A stretch of DNA of 64,000 bases from Pseudomonas persica. GTDB lineage: Bacteria > Pseudomonadota > Gammaproteobacteria > Pseudomonadales > Pseudomonadaceae. Every line of letters starts with the position of its first letter. Position 1 is the first letter of the stretch. The position numbers and the translations under genes are program-made. The notes beneath the pieces were generated by a model. The model did not search any database, was not told where the DNA came from, and saw nothing but the letters and a program-made list of their open reading frames with translations. Below are positions 43,662 to 51,685 of the stretch, piece after piece. The stretch spans positions 1 to 64,000 of the forward strand of contig NZ_OLKL01000041.1 in assembly GCF_900291015.1 (NCBI RefSeq). Direction: 5' to 3'.

Positions 43662-44801
43662 TTAGCGCTCATCCCGTCGCCGCCTATTCCCAAGAACATG
43701 CATAAGGTAAGGCGTCAGCTCATGCATGAGCAAGCCGGAAAGCTTTTCAACGTCCTGATCAGTGAGAATGGCGCCCTCATCCACATCAAGGTTACTGAAT
43801 GCATGTTGCACTGCCCTATCAATAGCTTGATCTCTTGCTCTTATGGCTGAGCGCTTCACCGCCTCACGTAGAACAGAGTCAAACGCACGCTCAATGCTGC
43901 CCTCCGGAATACGCTCATAGTTGTATGAAGCCTGGATATCAGCCCTATTTAGACCCAAGTTAAACTCTACAACTATTCTCTGGGAGTTTCTTGGATCAAT
44001 GCAGTAGCTAGCGTGCACAGGCGCACCCGAATAACTTTCGGCTAAGCATACAACCATGCGCCTGACGCCGAAGAATTCTATATACCCAAGCAATTGACCA
44101 TCCGTCCCCTGGTTACTCACTGCTACACAGTGTAGCGGAACCCCTTCCGGCCTACGCAGAATTAAATCACTCTCATACCAGTACCCGAAGCATGCCTCTG
44201 CTGCGTCCTCCAGCAAGTACTGCCTGGCATTGGTACAGTCTTTAGCTGCAACACCATTGACTACGGCGAAGCAGAGTACGGACTTGACTAGCGAACGCCC
44301 CGAGAGAGCACCACCAAACCCCATTGAAAAGTTCAGCGGACTCTTAGAGTACCTAGATTGCAAACCAGCCTGTGCAATTGCCGATTCCAAATCAAATTGA
44401 GGATACTTCTTTTTAACCCCCTTAAGAATCTTGCGCGCCTCTTCAGGAGTGCGAGCAACAATTTCAATCTTCACCGCTCCGGCGCCGTCAGGAGTCTCAG
44501 TGAACTTAGCTCTAGCCGGACTCATGCTACCATCCGCATGCAGCAAGAGCTGGTCGCCATCGAGACTCTCAATCGCGAGAGAGGGCAGTACTCCACGCTC
44601 CCTTTCCACTCCAATCAACAGTCCCAATGACTGAAGATCCTTAGCTAAGGCGCTATCCCAAGTTTGTCCAGCACCATTATTACACCTCACACAAAGCACA
44701 CCGGACACTTTATAACGCCCACCAATAGCATTAATCAAGATGTGCTCTTCGGAGTCATTATCTGACGTAATCGAGATACCACACAACACACACTCTCCCA
44801 C
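43662..44801 (-). CDS. HNH endonuclease-domain protein (HNH_5-like)
   Basis: This 379-residue cytoplasmic protein has an N-terminal zinc-type HNH motif: C4-x2-C7, E19-H20-I, GG at 27-28, and C37-x2-C40-N-N (CVRCNN), fitting the HNH_5 pattern. The rest (60-379) is not recognised; it includes ARTPEEARKILKGVKKKYPQFD and a basic C-terminus. Such proteins are likely DNA nucleases in defence or mobile elements. The start is GTG at 44801 with AGGAGGGG just upstream, a strong site. It follows the HEPN gene by 118 bases on the same strand. Codon use is AT-richer than the core genes. Confidence 0.75.
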   Translation of the reverse strand: MGECVLCGISITSDNDSEEHILINAIGGRYKVSGVLCVRCNNGAGQTWDSALAKDLQSLGLLIGVERERGVLPSLAIESLDGDQLLLHADGSMSPARAKFTETPDGAGAVKIEIVARTPEEARKILKGVKKKYPQFDLESAIAQAGLQSRYSKSPLNFSMGFGGALSGRSLVKSVLCFAVVNGVAAKDCTNARQYLLEDAAEACFGYWYESDLILRRPEGVPLHCVAVSNQGTDGQLLGYIEFFGVRRMVVCLAESYSGAPVHASYCIDPRNSQRIVVEFNLGLNRADIQASYNYERIPEGSIERAFDSVLREAVKRSAIRARDQAIDRAVQHAFSNLDVDEGAILTDQDVEKLSGLLMHELTPYLMHVLGNRRRRDER

Positions 44802-44919
44802 TTCCCCTCCTTAAGAATAATTCTGAGACACCGGCGTCAACACCACAACTAAGCAGCCTATCCCATGCTGACAAACATAACTGAAGATCTTAGTAACAAA
44901 CACGAAATTCAAAGCATCA

Positions 44920-46215
44920 TCAGACCGTTTTGACCGCCGCTGAACCGTGAAACTTATGAATACACTCTACATCAGCCTTCAACTGCGAGCGACTGACCAT
45001 TCCCTGGGATATCATCATTGATATCTCGATCAGGATGAAAGCAGCCCACTTACTAACATCCACGACATCTCGTAAGACGATGTGATCATGCCTCGCATCG
45101 TGAACTGCGTCACTACGAAGCTGGTAGAGCTGGACTACTCGCCGGTCTATGAGCTCCCACGCTTCAGGACTAGAATAACGATGACGACCATAACAAAGTA
45201 AAGCCGTCAGCCCTCTCCTAATCTGCTCAGTAACCTTAGACTTACTAATTGAAAACATACATTCAATACAGCTCCAATACTTAACGAATTTCATTTCAAG
45301 ACTTGTATCTGCCTGCGCATCAAAGAACCAGTAAAGAGCACGACATAGAGCACTTTCCGCGTCTCCTCTCGCATCAGCCTGTATGATGCAAGTAATTGCT
45401 TTGAACCATTCGCAGGATACAAGAGAGTCCGCATGTTCTCTAGTGAAGTCCAAACATTGAATGCCATCGAAGCTAGTTTTGAGATGGAGCAAATTAGAAT
45501 TAGAATTTATGGAAAACCACGTGACCGCCCGCGGTTTGAAACGGCCTTCCAACCCAGGCACAAGGCGCACTGCCGCTCCGCCGCGTTCCAAGCAAACAGT
45601 ACAAGAGAGAGCAAGCAGGCCACAGGTTGCCTTTACCAATTCGAAGAACCGACGCTCTGCGCTATTTGGGCTTCCTTTAACCCGAGCACTTAGCCACAAG
45701 CCGTGTTTAGTTTCCCTCCATGCGGAATCTATAACTCCATCTTGAGCAACACTTGACTTCAACACACTGAGACAAGGCTTGCTAATGACCACACCACCGA
45801 TATTAAAACTATCAAAATCTGTAAATTTAATACCACTCAAAGTTGAATAGAAGTCATACTCACCCACAAAGTTAGCCGCTACCTCTTCAACTTCACCAAT
45901 AAAGCATTCTACTGTATTGGCGATACCGTCCTCGTACCAACGTCCGAGAACTTCTCTACATGCAAGATCAATATCAATCGACTCGACAACCCCTCTGCCC
46001 GGCAGCATTTGCCATACAAGCCCACTCAAACACTCAAAACTCTCCAACGCCTTATTAGAAAAGCAAACTATAGAGCCATTAGGTGCCTTCACTCGCCTAT
46101 AGATACTCTCCATGGTGCCGAAAGCCTTAAATGCTTGATACTCAGTCATGAGATTCGCTGCTTTCAGCAACACACTTAGGGCTGCCTGAGCTTGTCGTAA
46201 TTGCTTCGGTGCCAT
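44920..46215 (-). CDS. Apea-like HEPN-domain protein
   Basis: This 431-residue protein carries a C-terminal HEPN domain of the Apea-like type: KFVKYWSCIECMFSI (about 309-323), IRRGLTALL, and LYQLRSDAVHDARHDH with the RxxxxH active motif at R367-H372. HEPN domains with this motif are usually RNases that cleave tRNA or mRNA in phage defence or toxin systems. The N-terminal 290 residues are a sensor-like region of unknown family. AGG is five bases upstream of the ATG. It is the first of two minus-strand genes with the HNH protein; the pair looks like a candidate defence module. Confidence 0.72.
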   Translation of the reverse strand: MAPKQLRQAQAALSVLLKAANLMTEYQAFKAFGTMESIYRRVKAPNGSIVCFSNKALESFECLSGLVWQMLPGRGVVESIDIDLACREVLGRWYEDGIANTVECFIGEVEEVAANFVGEYDFYSTLSGIKFTDFDSFNIGGVVISKPCLSVLKSSVAQDGVIDSAWRETKHGLWLSARVKGSPNSAERRFFELVKATCGLLALSCTVCLERGGAAVRLVPGLEGRFKPRAVTWFSINSNSNLLHLKTSFDGIQCLDFTREHADSLVSCEWFKAITCIIQADARGDAESALCRALYWFFDAQADTSLEMKFVKYWSCIECMFSISKSKVTEQIRRGLTALLCYGRHRYSSPEAWELIDRRVVQLYQLRSDAVHDARHDHIVLRDVVDVSKWAAFILIEISMMISQGMVSRSQLKADVECIHKFHGSAAVKTV

Positions 46216-46357
46216 GGATACCTAATGCCTCGGCAGTAAGACGGTCGCTTTATATTAGTTACAGAGATATGGGGTACGCATGAATTCACCCAGACGAGTA
46301 TCCGATAGCTTAGGGGCTAATAGATGGACCGCCCCTATACCTCCAACAGATACTAAG

Positions 46358-46379
46358 AGGCCCCGCCGTAGCGGGGCCT
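46358..46379 (-). terminator. Hairpin after the small-gene pair
   Basis: AGGCCCCGC-CGTA-GCGGGGCCT forms a perfect 9-bp stem 10 bases after the stop at 46389. There is only a short T-containing tail on the minus strand, but it is well placed to end the small operon. Confidence 0.65.
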
Positions 46380-46388
46380 GACCTCCTG

Positions 46389-46706
46389 TTAATAGCGCCG
46401 CATCGCGTCAGTCAAGAGGGTCGACGAACTGCGCGTTCCTTTCCACTCAGCAGCCGGCTGCGTCCCTTGCATGAACAGAGCTTCGTAATCAGTGATACCA
46501 GCGGTCCTAGCTGCGAGGGCTACACGCTCTCGCACAATCCGCTCAGCGCTGGCTGGCGTGGTGCTGGCCGTAAATTGCACGGTCCAGAGGGTAGTGAGCT
46601 TGTGTTTCACGTAGTGATGGCTCTTCAGCACCTCGTAAAACTTGGCCCGCGCAGCTGCGGATACAGAGGCGTTCAAGTCAACGGTAAGAATTGCATGAAT
46701 GGTCAT
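46389..46706 (-). CDS. Small protein, possibly Cas2/SinR-like fold
   Basis: This 105-residue protein begins HAILTVDLN, continues with a helix and LTTLWTVQFT, a second helix, then ALFMQGTQPAAEW. The beta-alpha-beta order with a hydrophobic first strand ending in D-L-N resembles the ferredoxin-like fold of Cas2/VapD/SinR proteins, but I cannot confirm any family. Its ATG overlaps the TAA of the preceding gene (TAATG), so the two are translationally coupled. A hairpin follows. Function unknown. Confidence 0.55.
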   Translation of the reverse strand: MTIHAILTVDLNASVSAAARAKFYEVLKSHHYVKHKLTTLWTVQFTASTTPASAERIVRERVALAARTAGITDYEALFMQGTQPAAEWKGTRSSSTLLTDAMRRY

Positions 46707-46963
46707 TACTTGCTCCCTCGCTGCTTGTTGGATTGAGACACTACCGAAGCTGCGAGAGCCTTCGTATCAGCGCTGAATTTGCTGCTTTGCAGAGCCTTGC
46801 CAGCTTTAGCTTCCATCTCAGCACTCGTTTGCTTACCTGTGTTGGCCTGAGCCAAAGCAGACGCAGCAAAACTCTTAGCTATAGCGGAGGCAGCAGGATC
46901 ACGAAGCGTCTCAGAGGCCAGCTTTGCGATTTTAGGGGAGGACTTCTTTGTGTTTGTGCTCAT
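46706..46963 (-). CDS. Small Lys/Ala/Ser-rich protein, coupled to the next gene
   Basis: This 85-residue protein (MSTNTKKSSPKIAKLASETL...) is helical and rich in Ala, Ser and Lys, with no membrane segment. I have seen similar sequences paired with the downstream type but know of no function. Other in-frame starts exist at 46972 and 46996; ATG at 46963 is chosen for its conserved-looking beginning. It overlaps the next gene by one base. Confidence 0.55.
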   Translation of the reverse strand: MSTNTKKSSPKIAKLASETLRDPAASAIAKSFAASALAQANTGKQTSAEMEAKAGKALQSSKFSADTKALAASVVSQSNKQRGSK

Positions 46964-47151
46964 GATGTTCATCTCAATAAGTAGTTGAGCTGACACGCCT
47001 GAACCTTATGGGTACGAGGGGACAATCCCTTAGCCCAGGCACTGGCAACGATCATCTGACTAGGCTGAATGGGTAATTACGACCTATTCTCAAAGAGACT
47101 ACATCGTAATCACCCGCTCTACTTGAGCAGCCACAAGGGCCGACAACCGAT

Positions 47152-47271
47152 TTAGAACAGGGTCAATTGACCCGGATGAGACCGCCAGTGCTGGCACACG
47201 CTTTCCCAGCGGCCAAACCGAAACCGGGAGTAACGGTGCACAAACACAACCTTGATGCTAGAACGAGCCAT
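47152..47271 (-). CDS. 39-residue ORF with a strong Shine-Dalgarno
   Basis: This short frame (MARSSIKVVFVHRYSRF...) has AGGAGGG six bases before the ATG at 47271, one of the best ribosome sites in the island. The product is basic and aromatic with RFRFGRWESVCQHWR and ends in LTLF. A longer frame exists upstream but lacks the ribosome site. No family is known to me. Confidence 0.5.
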   Translation of the reverse strand: MARSSIKVVFVHRYSRFRFGRWESVCQHWRSHPGQLTLF

Positions 47272-47460
47272 ACGTGGCCCTCCTGCGACGGATGGAAGGG
47301 TTTTGGCTTGCCCGACACAGTCGCTAGGACTACACTGCTCCACGTCTTCCCATAGACATATTGCAGGTTGCGGGTGGTTTGGTAGACCCTCGTTCACCTC
47401 ACCAGAAGCTCAGAAGTGTTGGTAGCACTCTTGGGCTTTTTTATGCCTTCAAACCGACAC

Positions 47461-48051
47461 CTACCAGAACAAGCTACGCTGCCCTGTCAACTTCCCATGC
47501 TTCCTAAGGTTGTCCAATCGGAACCTTGAACTCGTAATGCTAGTACCGCACATTTCAGCCAACCGCTCAGGGGTACCGGCCTCAGCACAAGCTGTAACAG
47601 GCATCATGATTGCCGCAGTGATAGCCTTCGCCTGCCACTCTGAATCCTCATAGAACCGGTGCTGTCCCAAGACAGCTCCCCGATGAAGGGTCACTGCATG
47701 CTCCAATACGATGTGCCCCATCTCATGCACAACTGTACTGCGTCCAAAGACGTTATCTGCATGGAGCATGTCGTAGATGTCTTCTCTCAGCACCACCAAG
47801 CTCTTTTCAGGAATAGTGAAGGCGGCACATTCGTCAAGCTGTTCCACCTCTACAATCTTGTAGTTAAACCCTGCGTTCGGGAGGGTATGCTCCAAGATTT
47901 TGGTGCAGTCCAACATGTATCGCTCACCCGACCGAAGAGGGAGCGCTGCTCGGATACCCTCAGCGATCTCCTCAAGTGACGAATAACTTTGAGGTCTGAC
48001 CTTTAGCCCCTGCGGCGTTCTCACATCCCCGTTCGAGTAAAGCGTCGTCAA
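47461..48051 (-). CDS. ImmA/IrrE family metallo-endopeptidase
   Basis: This 196-residue protein has the zinc protease motif HEMGH (H109, E110, H113) and the downstream glutamate in EDSEWQAKAITAAIMMP (about E138), as in ImmA/IrrE proteins that cleave XRE repressors. The start is TTG at 48051, with GGGGGA seven bases upstream inside the preceding gene's end. It follows an XRE gene by three bases, the standard arrangement for a protease-repressor pair in mobile elements. Confidence 0.85.
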   Translation of the reverse strand: MTTLYSNGDVRTPQGLKVRPQSYSSLEEIAEGIRAALPLRSGERYMLDCTKILEHTLPNAGFNYKIVEVEQLDECAAFTIPEKSLVVLREDIYDMLHADNVFGRSTVVHEMGHIVLEHAVTLHRGAVLGQHRFYEDSEWQAKAITAAIMMPVTACAEAGTPERLAEMCGTSITSSRFRLDNLRKHGKLTGQRSLFW

Positions 48052-48054
48052 TCC

Positions 48055-48423
48055 TTAATCCCCCTTCTTCGGCTGAGCCTGAAGCCACTGACGAATTTCC
48101 TCAGTTGGAGCACTACCCTCTTGAAGCCTGCGGGCGAACGCTGCAACGAGACCTCTGGCATCAGAGTCCAACTCAGCCGTGTTAACAACATCTTTAGATC
48201 GTTCTGCAGCAAGCCTAAGCTGATGCAGCTGTGCCGTATCTGCATGTTCAGCAAAGAACGCTAGCGCAGCTTCAATGTGCTTATCAGATAGTCGCTTCTC
48301 GCCGTACTCTATACCGCTGAGATGCGCTGAACTGATAGCCATAGCTTCTGCCATTGCTTTTAGAGACACGTCAAACCTCATCCGAAGCAATCTGGCAGCT
48401 TCGCCAAAGGGTGTAAGTCTCAT
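48055..48423 (-). CDS. XRE family transcriptional regulator
   Basis: This 122-residue protein has an N-terminal Cro/CI helix-turn-helix (about 8-68; VSLKAMAEAMAISSAHLSGIE, then GEKRLSDKHIEAALAFF) and a helical C-terminus that may form dimers. It is immediately upstream of the ImmA/IrrE gene and is its likely proteolytic target. It probably represses its own operon and may control nearby island genes. Confidence 0.85.
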   Translation of the reverse strand: MRLTPFGEAARLLRMRFDVSLKAMAEAMAISSAHLSGIEYGEKRLSDKHIEAALAFFAEHADTAQLHQLRLAAERSKDVVNTAELDSDARGLVAAFARRLQEGSAPTEEIRQWLQAQPKKGD

Positions 48424-48786
48424 CTGGTCACCTTCATCTCTTCCCCGTGCACCTGCATTACCTTCCTGGCAATCATGTTCTCTATTTAGAGAAGATCGTA
48501 GCTACGAATAAATGATCGGTCAAGCGGCCAGTGGACAAACGCACAGGCAACTGTGAACCAGATGACGGAATTAGGAATGGGAGGCGGCGCAGGAAATAAG
48601 GCAAGGTGGAGAGGATCGAAGGCTATTGCAGCTCGATCAGCTTCAAGGAAAGGAACTGGCTCAGTCAATTCGAAGGAGCTAACATGCCGCTTACGGTGCA
48701 CCACTTAGGTGTACCTAAACGCTGTCACACTTCGAGATTTTTGAGAGAGAAATCCCTGAGAATTCAAGGACTTGCGTAATGGAGGC
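48424..48786. other. 363-base region between the XRE gene and ffs
   Basis: A 31-codon frame at 48684-48779 (+) has GAAGGAG five bases before its ATG and starts MPLTVHHLGV, the usual beginning of certain glutathione S-transferases, but then diverges. It could be the remnant of such a gene cut by island insertion. The 72-codon minus frame at 48486-48704 has no ribosome site or family and is not supported. Confidence 0.5.
48684..48779 (+). pseudogene. Possible 5' remnant of a glutathione S-transferase gene
   Basis: The first ten codons read MPLTVHHLGV, a start I associate with GST-family proteins, and a good Shine-Dalgarno precedes them. The following 21 codons do not continue the family and end at TAA. 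The match is very short, so this is tentative. Confidence 0.3.
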
Positions 48787-48892
48787 GGCCCCACCAGCCA
48801 CACCCCGGCACTCGATGTTCCCGCTATGGCTGCTCCCTTCCGGGCCTGACCAGGTTAACGGGTAATCAATGCGGGGGGACCGATGGGGCCAC
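48785..48892 (-). ncRNA. ffs: Signal recognition particle 4.5S RNA
   Basis: Read on the minus strand, the apical region has the conserved words CCTGGTCAGG and GGAAGGGAGCAGCCA, the Ffh-binding core of bacterial 4.5S RNA. The ends GGCCCCATCGG and CTGGTGGGGCC pair. The size (about 105 nt) is normal. It is conserved between dnaX and ligA in Pseudomonas and forms the right-hand boundary of the accessory region here. Confidence 0.95.
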
Positions 48893-48925
48893 CACTACAT
48901 GCCTCGCTGAGCAGCGAGTGGCGCC

Positions 48926-48953
48926 ATTGTACCGGTCTTGGGGGCAGATACAA
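48926..48953 (-). promoter_or_regulatory. Promoter of ffs
   Basis: On the minus strand TTGTAT (48953-48948) and TACAAT (48931-48926) are 16 bases apart, a good sigma-70 promoter. Transcription would start about 30 bases before the mature RNA, implying 5' processing. Confidence 0.7.
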
Positions 48954-49020
48954 CCTCTGGATGAGAAAAAGTCATCATTTCTCAATGACTTGTCCCGGTC
49001 GGGGTGGCTTGGAGCTGCCA

Positions 49021-49090
49021 ATTCGCGGGTGAACCCGCTCCTACAGGGGTAGCGCTGACAGCAAGACCAGCGCAGGACCTGTGGGAGCGT
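49021..49090. repeat. REP pair upstream region near ligA end
   Basis: ATTCGCGGGTGAACCCGCTCC with CAGG and a facing CCTGTGGGAGCG: one full REP unit and one partial unit. It lies between ffs and the ligA stop codon. Confidence 0.75.
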
Positions 49091-49118
49091 GCAAGCAGCA
49101 AGATCTGCCATTGGCCTT

Positions 49119-51449
49119 CTAGACAGCGATGCCCTGCTCACCCAGGAAGGTGACAAAGGCATCTTCATCGAGCACCTTCACCCCCAACTCACTGGCCTTG
49201 GCCAGCTTGGAGCCCGCCCCCGGCCCCGCCACCACACAGTGGGTCTTGCCAGAAACCGAACCCGCCACCTTGGCCCCCAGACTTTCCAGTTTTTCCTTGG
49301 CAATATCGCGACTCATGCGCTCCAGGGTACCGGTCAGCACCCAGGTCTGACCGGCCAGCGGCAAGCCTTCGGCCACTTTCTTCTCGCTGCGCCAGTGCAT
49401 GCCGAACGCCAGTAACTGCGCCTCGATGTCCCGGGCCAGCTTCTGGTTGGCTTCATCCTTGAAGAACTCCCGCACGGCTTCGGCCTGCTTGGCAGCCAGG
49501 GCCTGACGCAGGTCGATACCGTCGGCGGCGATGATCTTGTCCAGGCTGTCGAGCTTGGCCACCAGCTTCTCGGCACCGGTAGGGCCAACCGAGGCGATGT
49601 CGAGCTTGGCGATCATCCCGGCCAAGGTGGTGCTGGCAGCGAACTCGGCAGCCAGCTCGCCTTCGTCCTGCAGTTGCATGCCGCTGTCCAGCAGCTGCTT
49701 GATGACCTTGCGGTTGTGCTCGTCCTCGAAGAAGTTGTGGATCTCGTAGGCCACCTCCAGGCCGATGTCCGGCAGGTAGGTGAGCACCTGGGGCAGCGCC
49801 TGCTGCACGCGCGCCAGGCTGCCCAGCGAGCGAGCCAGCACCTTGGCGGTCTCCTCGCCTACGTCCGGGATGCCCAGGGCGTAGATGAAGCGCGCCAGGC
49901 CCGGGCGCTTGCTGGCTTCGATGGCATCCAGCAGCTTCTTGCTGGATACCTCGGCAAAGCCTTCCAGGCCAACGATCTGGTCGAACTCCAGCTTGTACAG
50001 GTCAGCCGGCGAGCCGATCAGGCCTTCGTCCACCAACTGCTCGACGCTCTTCTCGCCCAGGCCGTCGATGTCCATGGCGCGGCGCGAGACGTAGTGGATG
50101 ATCGCCTGCTTGAGCTGGGCGCCACAGGCCAGGCGACCGACGCAGCGGTACACCGCGCCCTCGCTGGTGGTTTCCTTGCCCTTGCTACGCTTGACCAGCT
50201 GGGTACGCTCGACCTGCGATCCGCATACCGGGCATTCGCTCGGCACCTGCACCGGGCGGGCATCTTCCGGACGACGCTCCAGCACCACCTGCATCACCTG
50301 CGGGATCACGTCACCGGCGCGGCGGATGATCACCGTATCGCCAATGCGCAGGCCCAGACGGGCGATTTCGTCCATGTTGTGCAGGGTGGCGTTGGACACG
50401 GTCACACCGGCGACCTTGACCGGCTTCAGGCGTGCCACGGGCGTTACCGCGCCGGTGCGGCCGACCTGGAACTCGACGCCCAGTACCTCGGTCAGCTCTT
50501 CCATGGCCGGGAACTTGTGGGCAATCGCCCAACGTGGCTCACGGGCGCGGAAACCCAGTTCGCGCTGGGCAGCCAGGCTGTTGACCTTGAACACCACGCC
50601 GTCGATTTCGTAGGGCAGGCTGTTACGTCGCTCGCCGATGTCGCGGTAATAGGCCAGGCATTCTTCGATGCCGGCGGCATGTTTTAGCTCGCGGCTGATC
50701 GGCAGGCCCCAGGCCTTGAGCTGCTCGAGGATGCCGATGTGGCTGTCGCCGATGCTCGCGGACACCTGGCCGACGCCATAGCAGCAGAACTCCAGCGGGC
50801 GGCTGGCGGTAATTTTCGAATCCAGCTGACGCAGGCTGCCGGCGGCGGCGTTGCGCGGGTTGGCGAAGGTCTTGCCGCCGGCTTCAGCCTGGGCGGCGTT
50901 GAGCCGGTCGAAACCGGCCTTGCTCATGTACACCTCGCCGCGCACCTCCAGCACCGCCGGCCACCCCTCGCCTTGCAGCTTGAGCGGGATGTTGCGTACG
51001 GTGCGTACGTTGGCGCTGATGTCTTCGCCGGTAGTGCCGTCACCACGGGTGGCGCCCTGTACCAGCTGGCCGTCGCGGTACAGCAAGCTTACGGCCAGGC
51101 CGTCGAGCTTGGGCTCGCAGCTGTAGTCGACCGCACCGGGCTGGTCGAGGCCGTCTACCACGCGACGGCCGAACTCACGCAAGTCGGCTTCTTCGAAGGC
51201 GTTGCCCAGACTGAGCATGGGCACTTCGTGGCGCACCTGGCTGAACGCAGCCAGGGCTTCGCCACCAACGCGCTGGGTGGGCGAGTCGGGAGTTACCAGA
51301 TGCGGGTATTCGGCTTCCAGCGCCTTGAGCTCGTTGAACAGGCGGTCGTATTCGGCATCGGGCACGCTGGGCTCGTCGAGCACGTAGTAGCGGTAGTTGT
51401 GCTGGTCGAGCTGGGTACGCAGTTCGTGGATGCGGGATTCGGCGGTCAT
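49119..51449 (-). CDS. ligA: NAD-dependent DNA ligase LigA
   Basis: This 776-residue enzyme seals nicks in replication and repair using NAD. The N-terminal Ia domain (HNYRYYVLDEPSVPDAEYDRL) is followed by the adenylation motif with catalytic K114 (CEPKLDGLAV), an OB fold, a C4 zinc finger (CPVCG...CVGRLAC), helix-hairpin-helix repeats and a C-terminal BRCT domain (about 695-776). The ATG at 51449 gives MTAESRIHELR, matching Pseudomonas relatives; an upstream ATG at 51470 lacks that support. A REP pair separates it from zipA. Confidence 0.97.
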   Translation of the reverse strand: MTAESRIHELRTQLDQHNYRYYVLDEPSVPDAEYDRLFNELKALEAEYPHLVTPDSPTQRVGGEALAAFSQVRHEVPMLSLGNAFEEADLREFGRRVVDGLDQPGAVDYSCEPKLDGLAVSLLYRDGQLVQGATRGDGTTGEDISANVRTVRNIPLKLQGEGWPAVLEVRGEVYMSKAGFDRLNAAQAEAGGKTFANPRNAAAGSLRQLDSKITASRPLEFCCYGVGQVSASIGDSHIGILEQLKAWGLPISRELKHAAGIEECLAYYRDIGERRNSLPYEIDGVVFKVNSLAAQRELGFRAREPRWAIAHKFPAMEELTEVLGVEFQVGRTGAVTPVARLKPVKVAGVTVSNATLHNMDEIARLGLRIGDTVIIRRAGDVIPQVMQVVLERRPEDARPVQVPSECPVCGSQVERTQLVKRSKGKETTSEGAVYRCVGRLACGAQLKQAIIHYVSRRAMDIDGLGEKSVEQLVDEGLIGSPADLYKLEFDQIVGLEGFAEVSSKKLLDAIEASKRPGLARFIYALGIPDVGEETAKVLARSLGSLARVQQALPQVLTYLPDIGLEVAYEIHNFFEDEHNRKVIKQLLDSGMQLQDEGELAAEFAASTTLAGMIAKLDIASVGPTGAEKLVAKLDSLDKIIAADGIDLRQALAAKQAEAVREFFKDEANQKLARDIEAQLLAFGMHWRSEKKVAEGLPLAGQTWVLTGTLERMSRDIAKEKLESLGAKVAGSVSGKTHCVVAGPGAGSKLAKASELGVKVLDEDAFVTFLGEQGIAV

Positions 51450-51517
51450 GGGATTAGTCTTCTCTTGCAAAGCAAAAGAGCAGCCTGGGGTGGTGCCCGG
51501 TGTTCAAGGTCCTTATT

Positions 51518-51629
51518 GCCTGTGCGGCCTCTTCGCGGGTAAACCCGCTCCCACAGGGACTCCACTGCCCTTGAGGCTTGTGGTGTCCCTGTGGGAGCGG
51601 GTTTACCCGCGAAGAGGCCGGCACAGGCG
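51518..51629. repeat. REP pair with very long arms between zipA and ligA
   Basis: GGCCTCTTCGCGGGTAAACC and the following CGCTCCCACAGGGAC are repeated in perfect reverse complement, and the match extends outward to CTGTGC/GCACAG with one gap. Arms exceed 38 bases around a spacer of about 30 bases. Another REP pair inside an operon, downstream of zipA. Confidence 0.94.
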
Positions 51630-51685
51630 ATAACAACACCCGAACCGACCAGCACGCCCTCAGGCTGCTCTTTCGTCTGGATCTG

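Noticed and set aside
43566..43850. A 94-codon plus frame opposite the end of the HNH gene
   Set aside because: It overlaps the HNH coding region on the other strand and has no ribosome site or family.
48486..48704. A 72-codon minus frame upstream of the XRE gene
   Set aside because: No Shine-Dalgarno and no family-like pattern.
41194..48786. CRISPR array or retron-like RNA in the island
   Set aside because: No regularly spaced direct repeats and no reverse transcriptase or Cas protein genes are present; the inverted repeats near 42.6 kb are better explained as recombinase sites.
48785..48892. Duplicated 3' end of ffs as an attachment site
   Set aside because: I searched by eye for a second copy of the ffs end toward 38-42 kb and did not find one, and no tyrosine integrase gene is in the window.
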